DNA of 64,000 nt from Stomatobaculum longum (GTDB taxonomy: Bacteria > Bacillota > Clostridia > Lachnospirales > Lachnospiraceae): assembly GCA_000242235.1 (NCBI GenBank), contig JH590863.1:124001-188000 (forward strand), read 5' to 3'. Made by a program: the position numbers and the translations under genes. Each line of letters starts with the position of its first letter. Positions within the stretch are counted from its first letter, which is position 1. Positions 53,735-62,933 of this stretch are shown piece by piece. Below the pieces are notes generated by a model, which worked only from the letters and a program-made list of their open reading frames with translations, made no database searches and was not told the DNA's origin.

Positions 53735-54337
53735 ATGGGACAGATCAAAGTGACAACTTGCCCGATTGAGGGACTGTATGTGATTGAGCCCGCGGTGCAC
53801 GGCGATGCGCGCGGCTATTTTATGGAGACCTATAACCGCCGCGATATGGAAGAGGTGGGGCTCAACCTGAATTTTGTGCAGGACAATCAGTCGGCCTCCA
53901 AGAAGGGCGTGCTGCGCGGCCTTCACTTCCAGAAGGAGTTTCCGCAGGGCAAGCTGGTGCGTGCCATCCGCGGCCGTGTCTTTGATGTCGCGGTGGATTT
54001 AAGACAGAATTCGAAGACCTTTGGGCAGTGGTACGGCGTGGAACTCACCGAGGAGAATAAGAAGCAGTTCTATATCTCCGAAGGCTTTGCGCACGGCTTT
54101 CTGGTGCTCTCCGACTATGCGGAGTTCTGCTATAAGGTGACGGATTTCTATCACCCGGGCGATGAGGGCGGTCTCGCGTGGAATGACCCGGAGATCGGCA
54201 TTCAGTGGCCGGAACTCGTGGGCACTTACCCGGGTTCCGCGGATGCCTCGGGCTATACGCTCTCTGACGGCACGCATCTCACGCTGAGCGATAAGGATCA
54301 GACTTGGGAGACGCTCAAAAACACGCATCACTTCTGA
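53735..54337 (+). CDS. rfbC: dTDP-4-dehydrorhamnose 3,5-epimerase
   Basis: A 200-residue cupin enzyme that acts in dTDP-L-rhamnose synthesis. Typical blocks are VIEPAVHGDARGYFMETY, GVLRGLHFQKE (catalytic His), GRVFDVAVDLR, FAHGFLVLSD and FCYKVTDFYHP. It has its own promoter and stands apart from the large glycan locus. rfbA, rfbB and rfbD are not in this window, so the remaining rhamnose genes must be elsewhere. Rhamnose use would fit the WsaF-like transferase. Confidence 0.96.
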   Translation: MGQIKVTTCPIEGLYVIEPAVHGDARGYFMETYNRRDMEEVGLNLNFVQDNQSASKKGVLRGLHFQKEFPQGKLVRAIRGRVFDVAVDLRQNSKTFGQWYGVELTEENKKQFYISEGFAHGFLVLSDYAEFCYKVTDFYHPGDEGGLAWNDPEIGIQWPELVGTYPGSADASGYTLSDGTHLTLSDKDQTWETLKNTHHF

Positions 54338-54346
54338 GTGCCGCGT

Positions 54347-55717
54347 ATGAGAGAAGTATCGCAAGAGGCGCGCTACCGGCAGATGATGGAGGAGCCGGTG
54401 CACACGCTGATTCCGCGACTTGCCGTTCCCTCCATCATATCAATGCTGGTCACAGCCATCTACAATATGGCGGACACCTATTTCGTGTCGCAACTCGGCA
54501 CCTCGCCCTCGGCGGCGGTCGGCGTGGTCTTTTCGCTGATGGCGGGCATTCAGGCTGTGGCATTCATGATTGGCATGGGCTGCGGCAATGAAATCTCCCG
54601 TCTGCTTGGACAGAAGGATCGGGAAGAGGCCGAGCGCTATGTGGCAACCGGCTTTTTCACCGAACTGATTGCGGGAACGCTGATTGCCGCAGCGGGTATC
54701 CTTTTTTCGGAGAAGCTGGTTTATCTGCTCGGCTCGACCGCGACGATTGCGCCCTATGCGGCGTCTTACACGCGCTATGTGCTGATCGGCATTCCGTTTT
54801 TCATGGCCTCGCTCGGCATGAACAACATGCTCCGCTTTCAGGGAAACTCGTTCTATTCGATGATAGGCATTGCGACAGGCGGCATTCTGAATATGTTTCT
54901 GGATCCGCTGCTCATCTATGGGTTTCACATGGGAATTGCGGGAGCGGCTGCCGCGACCTCCGTCAGTCAGATGATCTCGTTCTGCATCCTGGTCTGGCAG
55001 TGCAACTGTATGCCGGCCTGTCTCAGCATACGGCTGCGCCGCTTTCAGCCGGCACTTTCGCGCTATGCGAACATTTTCCGCTTCGGTCTCCCGAGTCTCG
55101 CGCGGCAGGGCATTGCGAGTGTCGCAGTCATTGTGACAAACTTTGCGGCGCAGCCCTACGGTGATGCGGCGATTGCCGCGATTGCGATTGTGTCGCGGGT
55201 CGCGATGTTCATGAATTCGGCGATCATCGGCTTCGGGCAGGGCTTTCAGCCGGTCTGCGGTTTCAACTACGGCGCGAAGAATTATAAGCGCGTTGAGGAA
55301 GCCTATCAGTTCAGTCTGCGCGTCTGCTTTGTCGCGCTGCTGTTTATGGGCGTAGGCTCGTTCCTGAACGCAGAGCGCATTGTGATGCTGTTTCGGCGGG
55401 ACCCGAAGGTCATCGAGATCGGCACCCGGGCGCTGCAGTTGCAGGCGTGTACGATTCCGCTCGCGGCGCAGATCACAATGGCGAATATGTTCTCGCAGAC
55501 CACAGGCTATAATTTCCGCGCGACGGTTGTGGCGCTGCTTCGCCAAGGCATCTGCCTCCTGCCGGTGCTCCTTGTCCTGCCGCGCATCTTCGGGTTGGCG
55601 GGCATTCAGTCCGCGCAGCCGGTCAGCGATATCTTTTCGGCAATCATTGCCTTCCTGATTACCAAGAGTATCCTGGATGAGATGCGGCAAAAGACGGCAG
55701 AGCAGGAAAGACAGTGA
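54347..55717 (+). CDS. MATE-family multidrug/lipid efflux transporter
   Basis: A 456-residue transporter with 12 helices in two halves: LAVPSIISMLVTAIYNMADTYFV (first helix region), GIPFFMASLGMNNMLRFQGN, FGQGFQPVCGFNYGAKN. It is a Na+- or H+-driven exporter of the MATE class. The frame starts with GTG at 54338, immediately after the rfbC stop (TGA-GTG); the ATG at 54347 was used, but neither has a clear ribosome site, so coupling to rfbC is likely. It could be drug- or polyprenyl-lipid-related; substrate unknown. Confidence 0.93.
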   Translation: MREVSQEARYRQMMEEPVHTLIPRLAVPSIISMLVTAIYNMADTYFVSQLGTSPSAAVGVVFSLMAGIQAVAFMIGMGCGNEISRLLGQKDREEAERYVATGFFTELIAGTLIAAAGILFSEKLVYLLGSTATIAPYAASYTRYVLIGIPFFMASLGMNNMLRFQGNSFYSMIGIATGGILNMFLDPLLIYGFHMGIAGAAAATSVSQMISFCILVWQCNCMPACLSIRLRRFQPALSRYANIFRFGLPSLARQGIASVAVIVTNFAAQPYGDAAIAAIAIVSRVAMFMNSAIIGFGQGFQPVCGFNYGAKNYKRVEEAYQFSLRVCFVALLFMGVGSFLNAERIVMLFRRDPKVIEIGTRALQLQACTIPLAAQITMANMFSQTTGYNFRATVVALLRQGICLLPVLLVLPRIFGLAGIQSAQPVSDIFSAIIAFLITKSILDEMRQKTAEQERQ

Positions 55718-55732
55718 ATTCTTGAAAAGTGC

Positions 55733-55761
55733 TTGCACAGTAGGGCGAAGTATGATATAAA
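55733..55761 (+). promoter_or_regulatory. Promoter of the tRNA cluster
   Basis: TTGCAC at 55733-55738, 17-bp spacer, TATAAA at 55756-55761. The first tRNA starts 32 nt downstream. Confidence 0.7.
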
Positions 55762-55792
55762 ATTAGGGCACGCGTTAAGAAAAACGCAGCCC

Positions 55793-55863
55793 GCAGGTGT
55801 AGTTCAATGGTAGAACACCAGCCTTCCAAGCTGGATACGTGGGTTCGATTCCCATCACCTGCT
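55793..55863 (+). tRNA. tRNA-Gly (anticodon TCC)
   Basis: A 71-nt cloverleaf with acceptor GCAGGTG/CACCTGC, anticodon loop CTTCCAA and T-loop GGTTCGATTCC. The 3' CCA is not encoded. Confidence 0.95.
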
Positions 55864-55866
55864 CTT

Positions 55867-55940
<74 letters not shown>

Positions 55941-55974
55941 TTGGGATTCCCCGGAATCCCGCAACGCGAATATG

Positions 55975-56048
55975 GTGGGTATGGCGCAGTTGGTTAGCGC
56001 GCCAGATTGTGGATCTGGAGATCCAGGGTTCGAGCCCCTGTACCCACC
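55975..56048 (+). tRNA. tRNA-His (anticodon GTG)
   Basis: A 74-nt cloverleaf with acceptor GTGGGTA/TACCCAC, anticodon loop TTGTGGA and T-loop GGTTCGAGCCC. The extra G-1 expected in tRNA-His is encoded at 55974 opposite C at 56048. Confidence 0.95.
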
Positions 56049-56054
56049 CGAAGA

Positions 56055-56083
56055 GAGAGCACCCGAGAGGGTGCTCTTTTTGT
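56055..56083 (+). terminator. Terminator of the tRNA cluster
   Basis: GAGCACCC, loop GAGA, GGGTGCTC followed by a T run, just after tRNA-His. Confidence 0.9.
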
Positions 56084-56112
56084 ATATTTCGGGCTTCTAC
56101 GCGTTATGACTT

Positions 56113-56160
56113 AATACGGAAACAAAAAAGAGCCTCCCGGCTCTTTTTTGTTTCCGTATT
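56113..56160. terminator. Long perfect bidirectional terminator between tRNA-His and potD
   Basis: Arms of 22 bp pair perfectly around a TCCC loop (AATACGGAAACAAAAAAGAG... mirrored). The stem includes an A6/T6 part next to the GC core AGAGCC/GGCTCT, and works for the pot operon coming from the right. Confidence 0.93.
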
Positions 56161-56169
56161 TCTCTTTGC

Positions 56170-57264
56170 TTACTGCGCCTTGACTTCCTTCCAGAGTTCG
56201 TCGTAGAGCGCATCGCCATCTTCGCCGAGGTACTGGAACACTTCGCACTTTGCGAGGTCGGCATCGTCCGGGAAGAGCGCCTTGTTGTTCTGGAGTTCCG
56301 GGGAGAGCAACTCAAACGCGGCCTTGTTCGGGGTCGGGTAGGTGATGTACTCAAAGTTCTCCTTTGCGATGTCCGCGCGGCAGAGGAAGTCAATCCACTT
56401 CTCCGCGTTCTCCTTGTGGCGCGCGTTCTTCGGGATGACCCAGCTGTCAATCCAGACATTGGAGCCTTCCTTCGGAATCACATACTTGAGGTCAAAGTTT
56501 GCGCCGGAAGCCTTGACTTCCTTCTGGACATAGAGCATTTCGCCGGAGTAGATGACTGCGAGCGCTGCCTCGCCGCCGATCATCTTGTCTCGAACTTGGT
56601 CAATCACATAGGCCTGCACGAGCGGCTTCTGGGCAATCAGCTTGTCCTTGACGGCCTCGAGCTGGGTCTTGTCGGTCGTGTTGATGTCGTAGCCGAGGAG
56701 CTTCTCGCCGACCATGAAGGCATCGCGGACGGAGTCCTGCATGAGGATGTTGTTCTGGTACTTCGGGTTCCAGAGGTCGGCCCAGCTGGTCGGCGCCTCG
56801 GACTCCGGCACCATCGAGGTGTTGTAGAGGATGCCGACCGTGCCCCAGCAGTAGGGAACCGAGTACTTGTTCTCGGGGTCAAAGCCCTTGGACTTTTCAA
56901 GGTACTTCGGGTCAATGTTCTTGTAGTTCGGGATCTTATCGAAGTCAATCGGCTGAATCAGATCCTTCTGAATCATCTTCTGGATGATGTAGTCGGACGG
57001 GCAGACCACGTCGTACTGCACCGCGCCCGCCTCAATGATCGGGAGCATCTCTTCGTTGGTCTCGAAGGTGTCGTAGACCACCTTGATGCCGGTCTCTTTC
57101 TCGAACTCCTTCACGACGTTTTCGCCGATGTACTCGCCCCAGTTGTAGACATAGAGCGTGTTGTCATCCTTCGCGGACTTCTGACCGCAGCCGCCGAGCG
57201 CGAGGCCGAGTGCCGCGAGAACCGCCGCCGAGAGCGCGCGCGTCAAAATGCTTCTTCTTGTCAT
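56170..57264 (-). CDS. potD: Spermidine/putrescine-binding lipoprotein
   Basis: A 364-residue substrate-binding protein of the polyamine ABC transporter. The signal peptide ends in the lipobox LGGC with Cys26. The mature part begins NTLYVYNWGEYIGENVVKEF, a PotD/PotF hallmark, and includes YDVVCPSDY and WIDSWVIP. It is the last gene of the XRE-potABCD unit and is followed by a strong terminator. Confidence 0.96.
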   Translation of the reverse strand: MTRRSILTRALSAAVLAALGLALGGCGQKSAKDDNTLYVYNWGEYIGENVVKEFEKETGIKVVYDTFETNEEMLPIIEAGAVQYDVVCPSDYIIQKMIQKDLIQPIDFDKIPNYKNIDPKYLEKSKGFDPENKYSVPYCWGTVGILYNTSMVPESEAPTSWADLWNPKYQNNILMQDSVRDAFMVGEKLLGYDINTTDKTQLEAVKDKLIAQKPLVQAYVIDQVRDKMIGGEAALAVIYSGEMLYVQKEVKASGANFDLKYVIPKEGSNVWIDSWVIPKNARHKENAEKWIDFLCRADIAKENFEYITYPTPNKAAFELLSPELQNNKALFPDDADLAKCEVFQYLGEDGDALYDELWKEVKAQ

Positions 57265-57276
57265 GGTGAATCCCCC

Positions 57277-58068
57277 TTATGCTTGCTTTGAATTTTTTGC
57301 AGACGGCGTGAAGTTTGCGACGAGAAGCAGAAGAAGAACTGCCGCAAAGATGATGGCCGAGAGTGCATACATGCTGGGCACAATGCCGCGCCGCACCTGT
57401 GAGTAGATCAGCGTAGACAGGGTATCGATACCCGCGCCCTTGGTGAAGTGGGTGATGATGAAATCATCGAGGGACATCGTGAAGGCGAGCAGAAAGCCGG
57501 AGAGCACGCCGGGCACAATGTCCGGAAACACGGTGTAGAAAAAGGCCTGGCGCGGTGTCGCGCCGAGATCCATGGCCGCCTCATAGGCGGAGCGGTTGGT
57601 CTGCTTCAGTTTCGGTAGCACGGAGAGCAGCACATAGGGCACATTGAAGGTGATATGGCTGATCAGCACTGTGTGGAAGCCGAGCGTGAAGCGGAACGCA
57701 ATAAAGGCGAGCATCAGCGAGATGCCGGTTACAATGTCGGCGTCCAGCATCGGGATGTTGTTTAAGCCTATCATCAGGTTGCGGCCGGTGCGCTTCATCG
57801 CGTGGAGGCCGATGGCCGCCGCCGTGCCGAGCACGGTCGCAATGAGAGCGGAGAGGAAGGCAATCAGCAGGGTGTTATAAAACGCCCGCATGATGGTCGC
57901 GTTCGAGAAGAGCTCACCGTACCAGCGGAGCGTAAAGCCGCCCCAGCGCGTCCTGGATTTACTCTCGTTAAACGAGAGCACAATCATCGTAAAAATGGGG
58001 AGATAGAGGAAGAGGAGCATGAGCACCAGATAAAAATCCCCGATAAAGCGTCGTATGCGTTTGTTCAT
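57277..58068 (-). CDS. potC: Spermidine/putrescine ABC transporter permease PotC
   Basis: A 263-residue permease with six helices and the EAA motif in AYEAAMDLGATPRQAFFYTVFPDI. It starts within the potB stop codon (TGATG), so translation is coupled. An N-terminal YLPIFTMIVLSFN is typical of PotC. Confidence 0.95.
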   Translation of the reverse strand: MNKRIRRFIGDFYLVLMLLFLYLPIFTMIVLSFNESKSRTRWGGFTLRWYGELFSNATIMRAFYNTLLIAFLSALIATVLGTAAAIGLHAMKRTGRNLMIGLNNIPMLDADIVTGISLMLAFIAFRFTLGFHTVLISHITFNVPYVLLSVLPKLKQTNRSAYEAAMDLGATPRQAFFYTVFPDIVPGVLSGFLLAFTMSLDDFIITHFTKGAGIDTLSTLIYSQVRRGIVPSMYALSAIIFAAVLLLLLVANFTPSAKNSKQA

Positions 58069-58886
58069 CAGAATGCCGTCCCCTCTCCGTTTTTATCATA
58101 GTGCGCGAGCACTGTCATGCTGAGCAGGATGAAGACCAGCATCACAATTGAGAGACCGCTGCCGAGGTTCCAGTTGCTCGCCTTGGTGAACTCGGTCTCG
58201 ATGACATTGCCGATCAGCAGAATCTTGCTGCCGCCGAGAATGTTGGAAATCACGAAGGTCGTGAGCGCCGGGACAAAGACCATCGTGACGCCGCTCACAA
58301 TGCCGGGCACCGAGAGGGGGAGCCAGATGCGCCAGAGGGTCTGGAGTGAGGAGGCGCCGAGATCACGCGCGGCCTCGACCACGCTGTCCTCAATCTTACA
58401 CATCGTATTGTAGAGCGGAAGCACCATGAAGGGCAGGAAGTTGTAGACCATGCCGAGCACAATCGCGGTCGGTGTGTTGATAATCGCAATCGGCGGCAGA
58501 TGCAGCGCGCCGAGAATGCCGTTAATCACGCCGTTTTTCTCGAGCAGCGTCTGCCACGCGAGGGTGCGGAGCAGAAAGTTCATCCACATCGGCAGGATGA
58601 AGATGAAGACCACAAAGTTCGCGCGGCCTATCTTCTTGCCGCGCAGAATGAGCGCGAGCGGAAAGGCGAGCAGAAAGCAGATCAGCGTGCTCACAAAGGA
58701 GAGCAGCAGCGAGAGCTTCAGGGCCTTCAGGTGATTGCGCTCTACAATCGAAATCACATTGTCAAGTGTAAACGCGCCGCTCCGGTCGGTCAGACCGAAG
58801 ACAAAGACCAGCGCGAGCGGGATTACGATGAAGCCTATCATCCAGACGAGATAGGGGAGAGCGAGGAGTCTTGCCTTCTTATTCAT
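58068..58886 (-). CDS. potB: Spermidine/putrescine ABC transporter permease PotB
   Basis: A 272-residue permease with six helices; the EAA loop reads [22 protein letters not shown]. The ATG at 58886, with GGAGG at 9-10 nt, was chosen over an in-frame TTG at 58892. It overlaps potA by 8 nt. Confidence 0.95.
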   Translation of the reverse strand: MNKKARLLALPYLVWMIGFIVIPLALVFVFGLTDRSGAFTLDNVISIVERNHLKALKLSLLLSFVSTLICFLLAFPLALILRGKKIGRANFVVFIFILPMWMNFLLRTLAWQTLLEKNGVINGILGALHLPPIAIINTPTAIVLGMVYNFLPFMVLPLYNTMCKIEDSVVEAARDLGASSLQTLWRIWLPLSVPGIVSGVTMVFVPALTTFVISNILGGSKILLIGNVIETEFTKASNWNLGSGLSIVMLVFILLSMTVLAHYDKNGEGTAF

Positions 58887-59949
58887 TGACAATCGCCTCC
58901 TCGTCCTCGGAGGCGGGCTTATTCATAATCTGGATGTTGAAGGGGTCGACCGTGATGCCGACCGCCTGCCCGAGTTCGAACATGCGGGTGGACTGCACGA
59001 GCCACTCGTAGCCGTTTTCGGTGGTCACTTCCATCTCGTAGTGGACGCCCTTGAAAATCGAGTGGGTCACATGGCCGGTCAAAATGCCGTCCTCCGGTTT
59101 CACGAGTTCCACATCCTCCGGGCGAATCACGACATCGACCGGCTTGTTCTGACCGAAGCCCTTGTCCACGCAGCGGAAGTTTGCGCCGAAGATGTTTACG
59201 AGCTCATCGTGCACCATGGTCGCGCCGATGATGTTGGAGTCGCCGATGAAGTCCGCGACGAAGGCATTTTCCGGCTCGTTGTAAATCTGCTCGGGTGTGC
59301 CCATCTGCTGGATATAGCCCTGGTTCATGACGACGATGGTGTCGGACATGGTGAGTGCTTCTTCCTGGTCGTGGGTCACGTAGACAAAGGTGATACCGAG
59401 TTCCTTTTTCAGGCGGATCAGCTCGTACTGCATGTCCTGGCGGAGCTTTAAGTCGAGGGCGCCGAGCGGCTCGTCGAGGAGCAGAAGGCGCGGCTCGTTC
59501 ACAATGGCGCGCGCAATCGCAATGCGCTGCTGCTGGCCGCCCGAGAGGGAGTTCACGTCGCGCTTCTCAAAGCCGGAGAGGTTCACTAGCTTTAAGGCGT
59601 AGCGGATTTTGTCGTCGATGTAGGCCTTGCTTTTCCCCTTGATTTTGAGGCCGAAGGCGATATTTTCTGCGATGCTCATATGCGGGAACAGCGCGTACTT
59701 CTGGAACACCGTGTTCAGCTGACGGCGGTTCGGCGGGAGAGAAGTGATATCCTGCCCGTCAAACATGACCTTGCCGCTGTCCGGCGTCGTGAAGCCGCCG
59801 AGGATGCGGAGCGTCGTGGTTTTGCCGCAGCCCGAGGGGCCGAGCAGGGTCACGAACGAGTTTTCCGGGACGGTTAAATTCAAATCGTCGAGCACCATCT
59901 CGCCGTCAAAGGACTTGGAAATGTGCTGCAGATCCACCAGTGTTGACAT
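58879..59949 (-). CDS. potA: Spermidine/putrescine ABC transporter ATPase PotA
   Basis: A 356-residue ATPase with Walker [10 protein letters not shown], signature [10 protein letters not shown], Walker [13 protein letters not shown] and a C-terminal regulatory OB-like TOBE domain (about 240-345, IRPEDVELV). Couples ATP to polyamine import through PotBC. It starts 24 nt after the XRE regulator's stop, so co-transcription is likely. Confidence 0.96.
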   Translation of the reverse strand: MSTLVDLQHISKSFDGEMVLDDLNLTVPENSFVTLLGPSGCGKTTTLRILGGFTTPDSGKVMFDGQDITSLPPNRRQLNTVFQKYALFPHMSIAENIAFGLKIKGKSKAYIDDKIRYALKLVNLSGFEKRDVNSLSGGQQQRIAIARAIVNEPRLLLLDEPLGALDLKLRQDMQYELIRLKKELGITFVYVTHDQEEALTMSDTIVVMNQGYIQQMGTPEQIYNEPENAFVADFIGDSNIIGATMVHDELVNIFGANFRCVDKGFGQNKPVDVVIRPEDVELVKPEDGILTGHVTHSIFKGVHYEMEVTTENGYEWLVQSTRMFELGQAVGITVDPFNIQIMNKPASEDEEAIVNE

Positions 59950-59973
59950 AAACTTGTGATCTCCTCTCTCGAT

Positions 59974-60507
59974 TCAAAAGGACGGCGGTGCGCTGACATA
60001 GAGCAGCGTGCAACCGGTCCTGGAACTGACATAGTGATTCTTTTCGGAGCGATAGTAGAAGCTCTCGCCCTTTTTGACGCGGCGGGTCTCATTGCCGAGG
60101 TGCAGTTCCAGGCTGCCGCTCAGCACATAGCCGAATTCCTCGCCGGCGTGCGGGGCGTCCTCCGCCATGCGGCCGCCCGGCTCCAGGGTCAGGAGTATGG
60201 GCTCCATCATATTTTTCTGGGCGTTCGGAATGAGCCAGCAGATGTGGTTTTTGAGCTCGCTGTCCTGCTTCTCGAAGTAGTCCGTCTTCCGGAATACAAG
60301 TTGCTCCGGTGCCTTCTCGCTGAAAAAATCCGCGGGCGTGGTGCCGAGGCACTGCAGAATGTCCATCAGCGTCACGATGGACGGAGAAGTCAGATCGCGC
60401 TCCAGTTGGGAGATGAACCCCTTGGAGAGCTCGGCGCGGTCCGCGAGTTCTTCCTGCGTCAGATTGTTCAGGATGCGCAGTCGCCTGATTTTTTCACCGA
60501 TCTCCAA
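59974..60507 (-). CDS. XRE-cupin transcriptional regulator of the polyamine uptake operon
   Basis: A 177-residue regulator: an N-terminal helix-turn-helix (about 5-60; TQEELADRAELSKGFISQLE) and a C-terminal cupin domain (about 105-177; HAGEEFGYVLSGSLELHLG), the PuuR-like plan used for polyamine-responsive control. The start is TTG at 60507 with a perfect AAGGAGG six nt upstream. It is the first gene of the XRE-potABCD unit, so it probably represses its own operon when polyamines are abundant; the effector is inferred. Confidence 0.9.
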   Translation of the reverse strand: MEIGEKIRRLRILNNLTQEELADRAELSKGFISQLERDLTSPSIVTLMDILQCLGTTPADFFSEKAPEQLVFRKTDYFEKQDSELKNHICWLIPNAQKNMMEPILLTLEPGGRMAEDAPHAGEEFGYVLSGSLELHLGNETRRVKKGESFYYRSEKNHYVSSRTGCTLLYVSAPPSF

Positions 60508-60519
60508 GAACAGCCTCCT

Positions 60520-60546
60520 TAAACTTTTGGTTTAGTAAAAATAAAC
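60520..60546 (-). promoter_or_regulatory. TAAAC/GTTTA repeat, probable operator for the XRE-cupin regulator
   Basis: Three half-sites: TAAAC at 60520-60524, GTTTA at 60530-60534 and TAAAC at 60542-60546, giving two overlapping inverted repeats. They lie between the promoter and the ribosome site of the regulator gene (the first touches the AAGGAGG), a good place for autorepression. Confidence 0.55.
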
Positions 60547-60557
60547 TCACCGGTACG

Positions 60558-60585
60558 ATTATACAGGTTTTCAAAGGGGTGTCAA
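60558..60585 (-). promoter_or_regulatory. Consensus sigma-A promoter for XRE-potABCD
   Basis: On the minus strand TTGACA occupies 60585-60580 and TATAAT 60563-60558 with a 16-bp spacer. It faces the regulator and the pot genes. Confidence 0.88.
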
Positions 60586-60605
60586 TAGAATTTTCGGAGG
60601 GCTTG

Positions 60606-60614
60606 TGCTAGAAT
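60606..60614 (+). promoter_or_regulatory. Extended -10 promoter for the lactonase-type gene
   Basis: TGCTAGAAT matches TGnTANNNT, 65 nt before the ATG at 60679. No convincing -35 is present. Confidence 0.45.
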
Positions 60615-60678
60615 GAGCGGGAAGAAAGCAGACGGAAAATCCCTTGATTTTGCGCGCATTGCGCGGTGAGGAGAGACA

Positions 60679-61746
60679 ATGAAAAACTATGTGGCGTATG
60701 TGGGGTCCTACTCCTATACGGGAAAGGCAAAGGGCATCACAATCTTCGATGTGGATGTGGAGCGCGGCAGCTTCAAGAAGCGCGCGGAAGTGGAAGTGGA
60801 CAATGCCTCCGATATCGTCGTATCGAGTGACCGGCGCATGCTCTATGCTGTGGAGGACTACGGCGTGGTCGCGTTCCGCATTCTGCCGGACGGCGGTTTG
60901 GTGCGCGTCTCGAGCAAAAAGGTGAACGGCATGCGGCCGCACCATATCTGCGTGGATCAGGAGGGCAAGTACCTCTATACCTCGGGCTATCACGACGGAA
61001 AACTCACGATACTCCGCCTGGATCCGGACGGCGCGGTCGGACCCATTGTGGACGAGGTCTACCATAAGGGCCTCGGCTCGATTGCGGAGCGCGGTTCGAG
61101 AGCGCACATCACCTGCTCGAAGCCGACCCGCGACATGCGCTTTGTGATGTCGGCCGATCCCGGCATTGATCAGGTGAGCATCTACCGCTTTACGGGGAGA
61201 CCGGGGGAGATCCGGCTCGTGGATGCGATCCGGACGGCGCGCGGCTCCTCGCCCTATTTCTTTACCTTCTCGAAGGACAACCGCTTCCTCTATCTGCTCT
61301 TTGATATGACGAATGCGATTGATGTGTACCGCTACACGGTCTCCGAGGACAGGGGGATGCCGGAGTTCACGAAGCTTCAGACCGTTTGCACGACGGGCGA
61401 CAATGCGCCGGGCTCTCTGAACGCCGCGACCTGCATGACCTTTACCGCGCACGACCACTATATTTTCGTGGGCAATGCGGGCGATAACAGCGTGACGCTC
61501 TTCTCGCGGGATGCGGAGACAGGTCTTCTCACGGCGGAATTCAATCTCCCGATCAGCGGCGAGTACCCGAAGGATGTCGCGGTGTTCCCGGACGGGCAGC
61601 ATATTGTGAGTGTGAACCACGAGAGCGGAACTCTCTCGTTCTTCAAGGTCGACTACGAGAAGAAACTGATTGTCATGAATACAAATGAAATTCCGGTGAG
61701 CCAGCCGAACTGCTGCGTCATTGTGCCGGTCGGAGAGGATGCGTAA
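60679..61746 (+). CDS. Lactonase family beta-propeller protein (6-phosphogluconolactonase-like)
   Basis: A 355-residue protein of the YbhE/Pgl seven-bladed propeller family: YVGSYSYTGKAKGITIFDVD, repeated sheets with PHHICVDQEGKYLYTSGY, and SLNAATCMTFTAHDHYIFVGNAGDNS. The E. coli homologue hydrolyses 6-phosphogluconolactone in the pentose phosphate pathway, but many family members have unproven function. It has GAGGAGAGA upstream of ATG and is directly followed by aroC (stop TAA then ATG without gap). Confidence 0.9.
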   Translation: MKNYVAYVGSYSYTGKAKGITIFDVDVERGSFKKRAEVEVDNASDIVVSSDRRMLYAVEDYGVVAFRILPDGGLVRVSSKKVNGMRPHHICVDQEGKYLYTSGYHDGKLTILRLDPDGAVGPIVDEVYHKGLGSIAERGSRAHITCSKPTRDMRFVMSADPGIDQVSIYRFTGRPGEIRLVDAIRTARGSSPYFFTFSKDNRFLYLLFDMTNAIDVYRYTVSEDRGMPEFTKLQTVCTTGDNAPGSLNAATCMTFTAHDHYIFVGNAGDNSVTLFSRDAETGLLTAEFNLPISGEYPKDVAVFPDGQHIVSVNHESGTLSFFKVDYEKKLIVMNTNEIPVSQPNCCVIVPVGEDA

Positions 61747-62844
61747 ATGGCAGGCAGCATATTCGGAACCCTGTTTCGCGTGAGCACCTTCGGGGAGTCG
61801 CACGGCACGGCGCTCGGTGCGGTGATTGACGGCTGCCCGGCGGGGCTGCCGCTCTCGGCCGAGGAGATTCAGGCCTATTTAAACCGGAGAAAGCCCGGGC
61901 AGTCTGCGTTCACGACCCCTAGGAAGGAGGCGGATACCTGCGAAATTCTCTCCGGTGTCTTTGAAGGCAAGACCCTCGGCACCCCGATTGCGGTTCTGGT
62001 GTGGAACAAAGATCAGCACTCGGCGGACTATCAGGCCATTTGGGACTGCTACCGCCCGGGGCACGCGGACTTCGGTTTCGATCGGAAATTCGGCTTTCGG
62101 GATCCGCGGGGCGGCGGCAGAAGCTCGGGGCGGGAGACCATAGGCCGGGTGATCGGCGGCGCGATTGCGGCAAAGCTCCTCGCGGAATTCGGCATTCGCG
62201 CCTTCGCTTATGTGAGTGCGGTCGGTGCAATCGAGGCAGCGACCTTTGACGAAGCGATTTGTGCGGAAAACCTGCTCGGCATGCCGGATCCGGAAGCCGC
62301 GGCGCGGGCGGCGGCATACTTGAAAGAAGTGATGCAAGCCAGAGATTCGCTCGGCGGCACGGTGAGCTGCCGCGTCACCGGGATGTTCCCGGGGCTCGGT
62401 GAGCCCGTTTTCGATAAGCTCGACGCAGAGCTTGCAAAGGCGGTCATGAGTATCGGCGCGGTGAAGGGCGTCGAGTTCGGCGACGGCTTCGGGGTGAGCA
62501 CCCGGCGCGGCAGCGAAGATAACGATGCCTTCTGCCCGGGACAGGGCGGCACCGAAAAAAAGAGCAATCACGCGGGCGGTATGCTCGGCGGCATTTCAGA
62601 CGGCAGCGACATTCTGCTTAGGGCCGCCGTGAAGGCGACGCCTTCGATCGGCTCTCCGCAGGAGACCGTAAACAAAAACGGCGAGCCGGTCACCATCGAG
62701 ATTCAGGGGCGGCACGACCCGACCATCATGCCGCGGGCGGCAGTCGTGGTCGAGTCCATGGTGAATCTCGTGCTCGCGGATCTGCTCCTTCGAAACAGCG
62801 TGAGTACCGTCGAGAAACTGAAGCGGGCGGCCGGTCGCGCCTGA
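61747..62844 (+). CDS. aroC: Chorismate synthase
   Basis: Eliminates phosphate from EPSP to give chorismate, the last shikimate step. The 365-residue FMN-dependent enzyme has [20 protein letters not shown] near the N-terminus, [15 protein letters not shown] in the active site, and [14 protein letters not shown] near the C-terminus, all diagnostic. It abuts the propeller-protein gene and ends before a weak terminator. Confidence 0.97.
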   Translation: MAGSIFGTLFRVSTFGESHGTALGAVIDGCPAGLPLSAEEIQAYLNRRKPGQSAFTTPRKEADTCEILSGVFEGKTLGTPIAVLVWNKDQHSADYQAIWDCYRPGHADFGFDRKFGFRDPRGGGRSSGRETIGRVIGGAIAAKLLAEFGIRAFAYVSAVGAIEAATFDEAICAENLLGMPDPEAAARAAAYLKEVMQARDSLGGTVSCRVTGMFPGLGEPVFDKLDAELAKAVMSIGAVKGVEFGDGFGVSTRRGSEDNDAFCPGQGGTEKKSNHAGGMLGGISDGSDILLRAAVKATPSIGSPQETVNKNGEPVTIEIQGRHDPTIMPRAAVVVESMVNLVLADLLLRNSVSTVEKLKRAAGRA

Positions 62845-62902
62845 GAGACACGCAGACGGAAGCAAGGAAGGGCGTAAGCGCTGAAAAATAAGTTGTGTGA
62901 AA

Positions 62903-62933
62903 GGGAAGTACCGGGACGGTACCTCTTTTTTTT
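62903..62933 (+). terminator. Terminator after aroC
   Basis: GTACCG, loop GGA, CGGTAC, extended by weaker pairs, followed by a run of T residues. Confidence 0.75.

Noticed and set aside
54440-55738. Minus-strand open frame of 432 codons opposite the MATE gene
   Set aside because: The MATE frame has clear family motifs and membrane helices; the opposite frame is rich in Arg, His and Gln, as antisense frames of high-GC genes are.
56416-57291. Plus-strand open frame of 291 codons opposite potD
   Set aside because: potD has lipobox and family motifs; the plus frame is an antisense shadow without a start signal.
60571-61803. Minus-strand open frame of 410 codons opposite the propeller protein
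   Set aside because: The plus-strand gene has repeated propeller motifs and a ribosome site; the minus frame is compositionally an antisense shadow.
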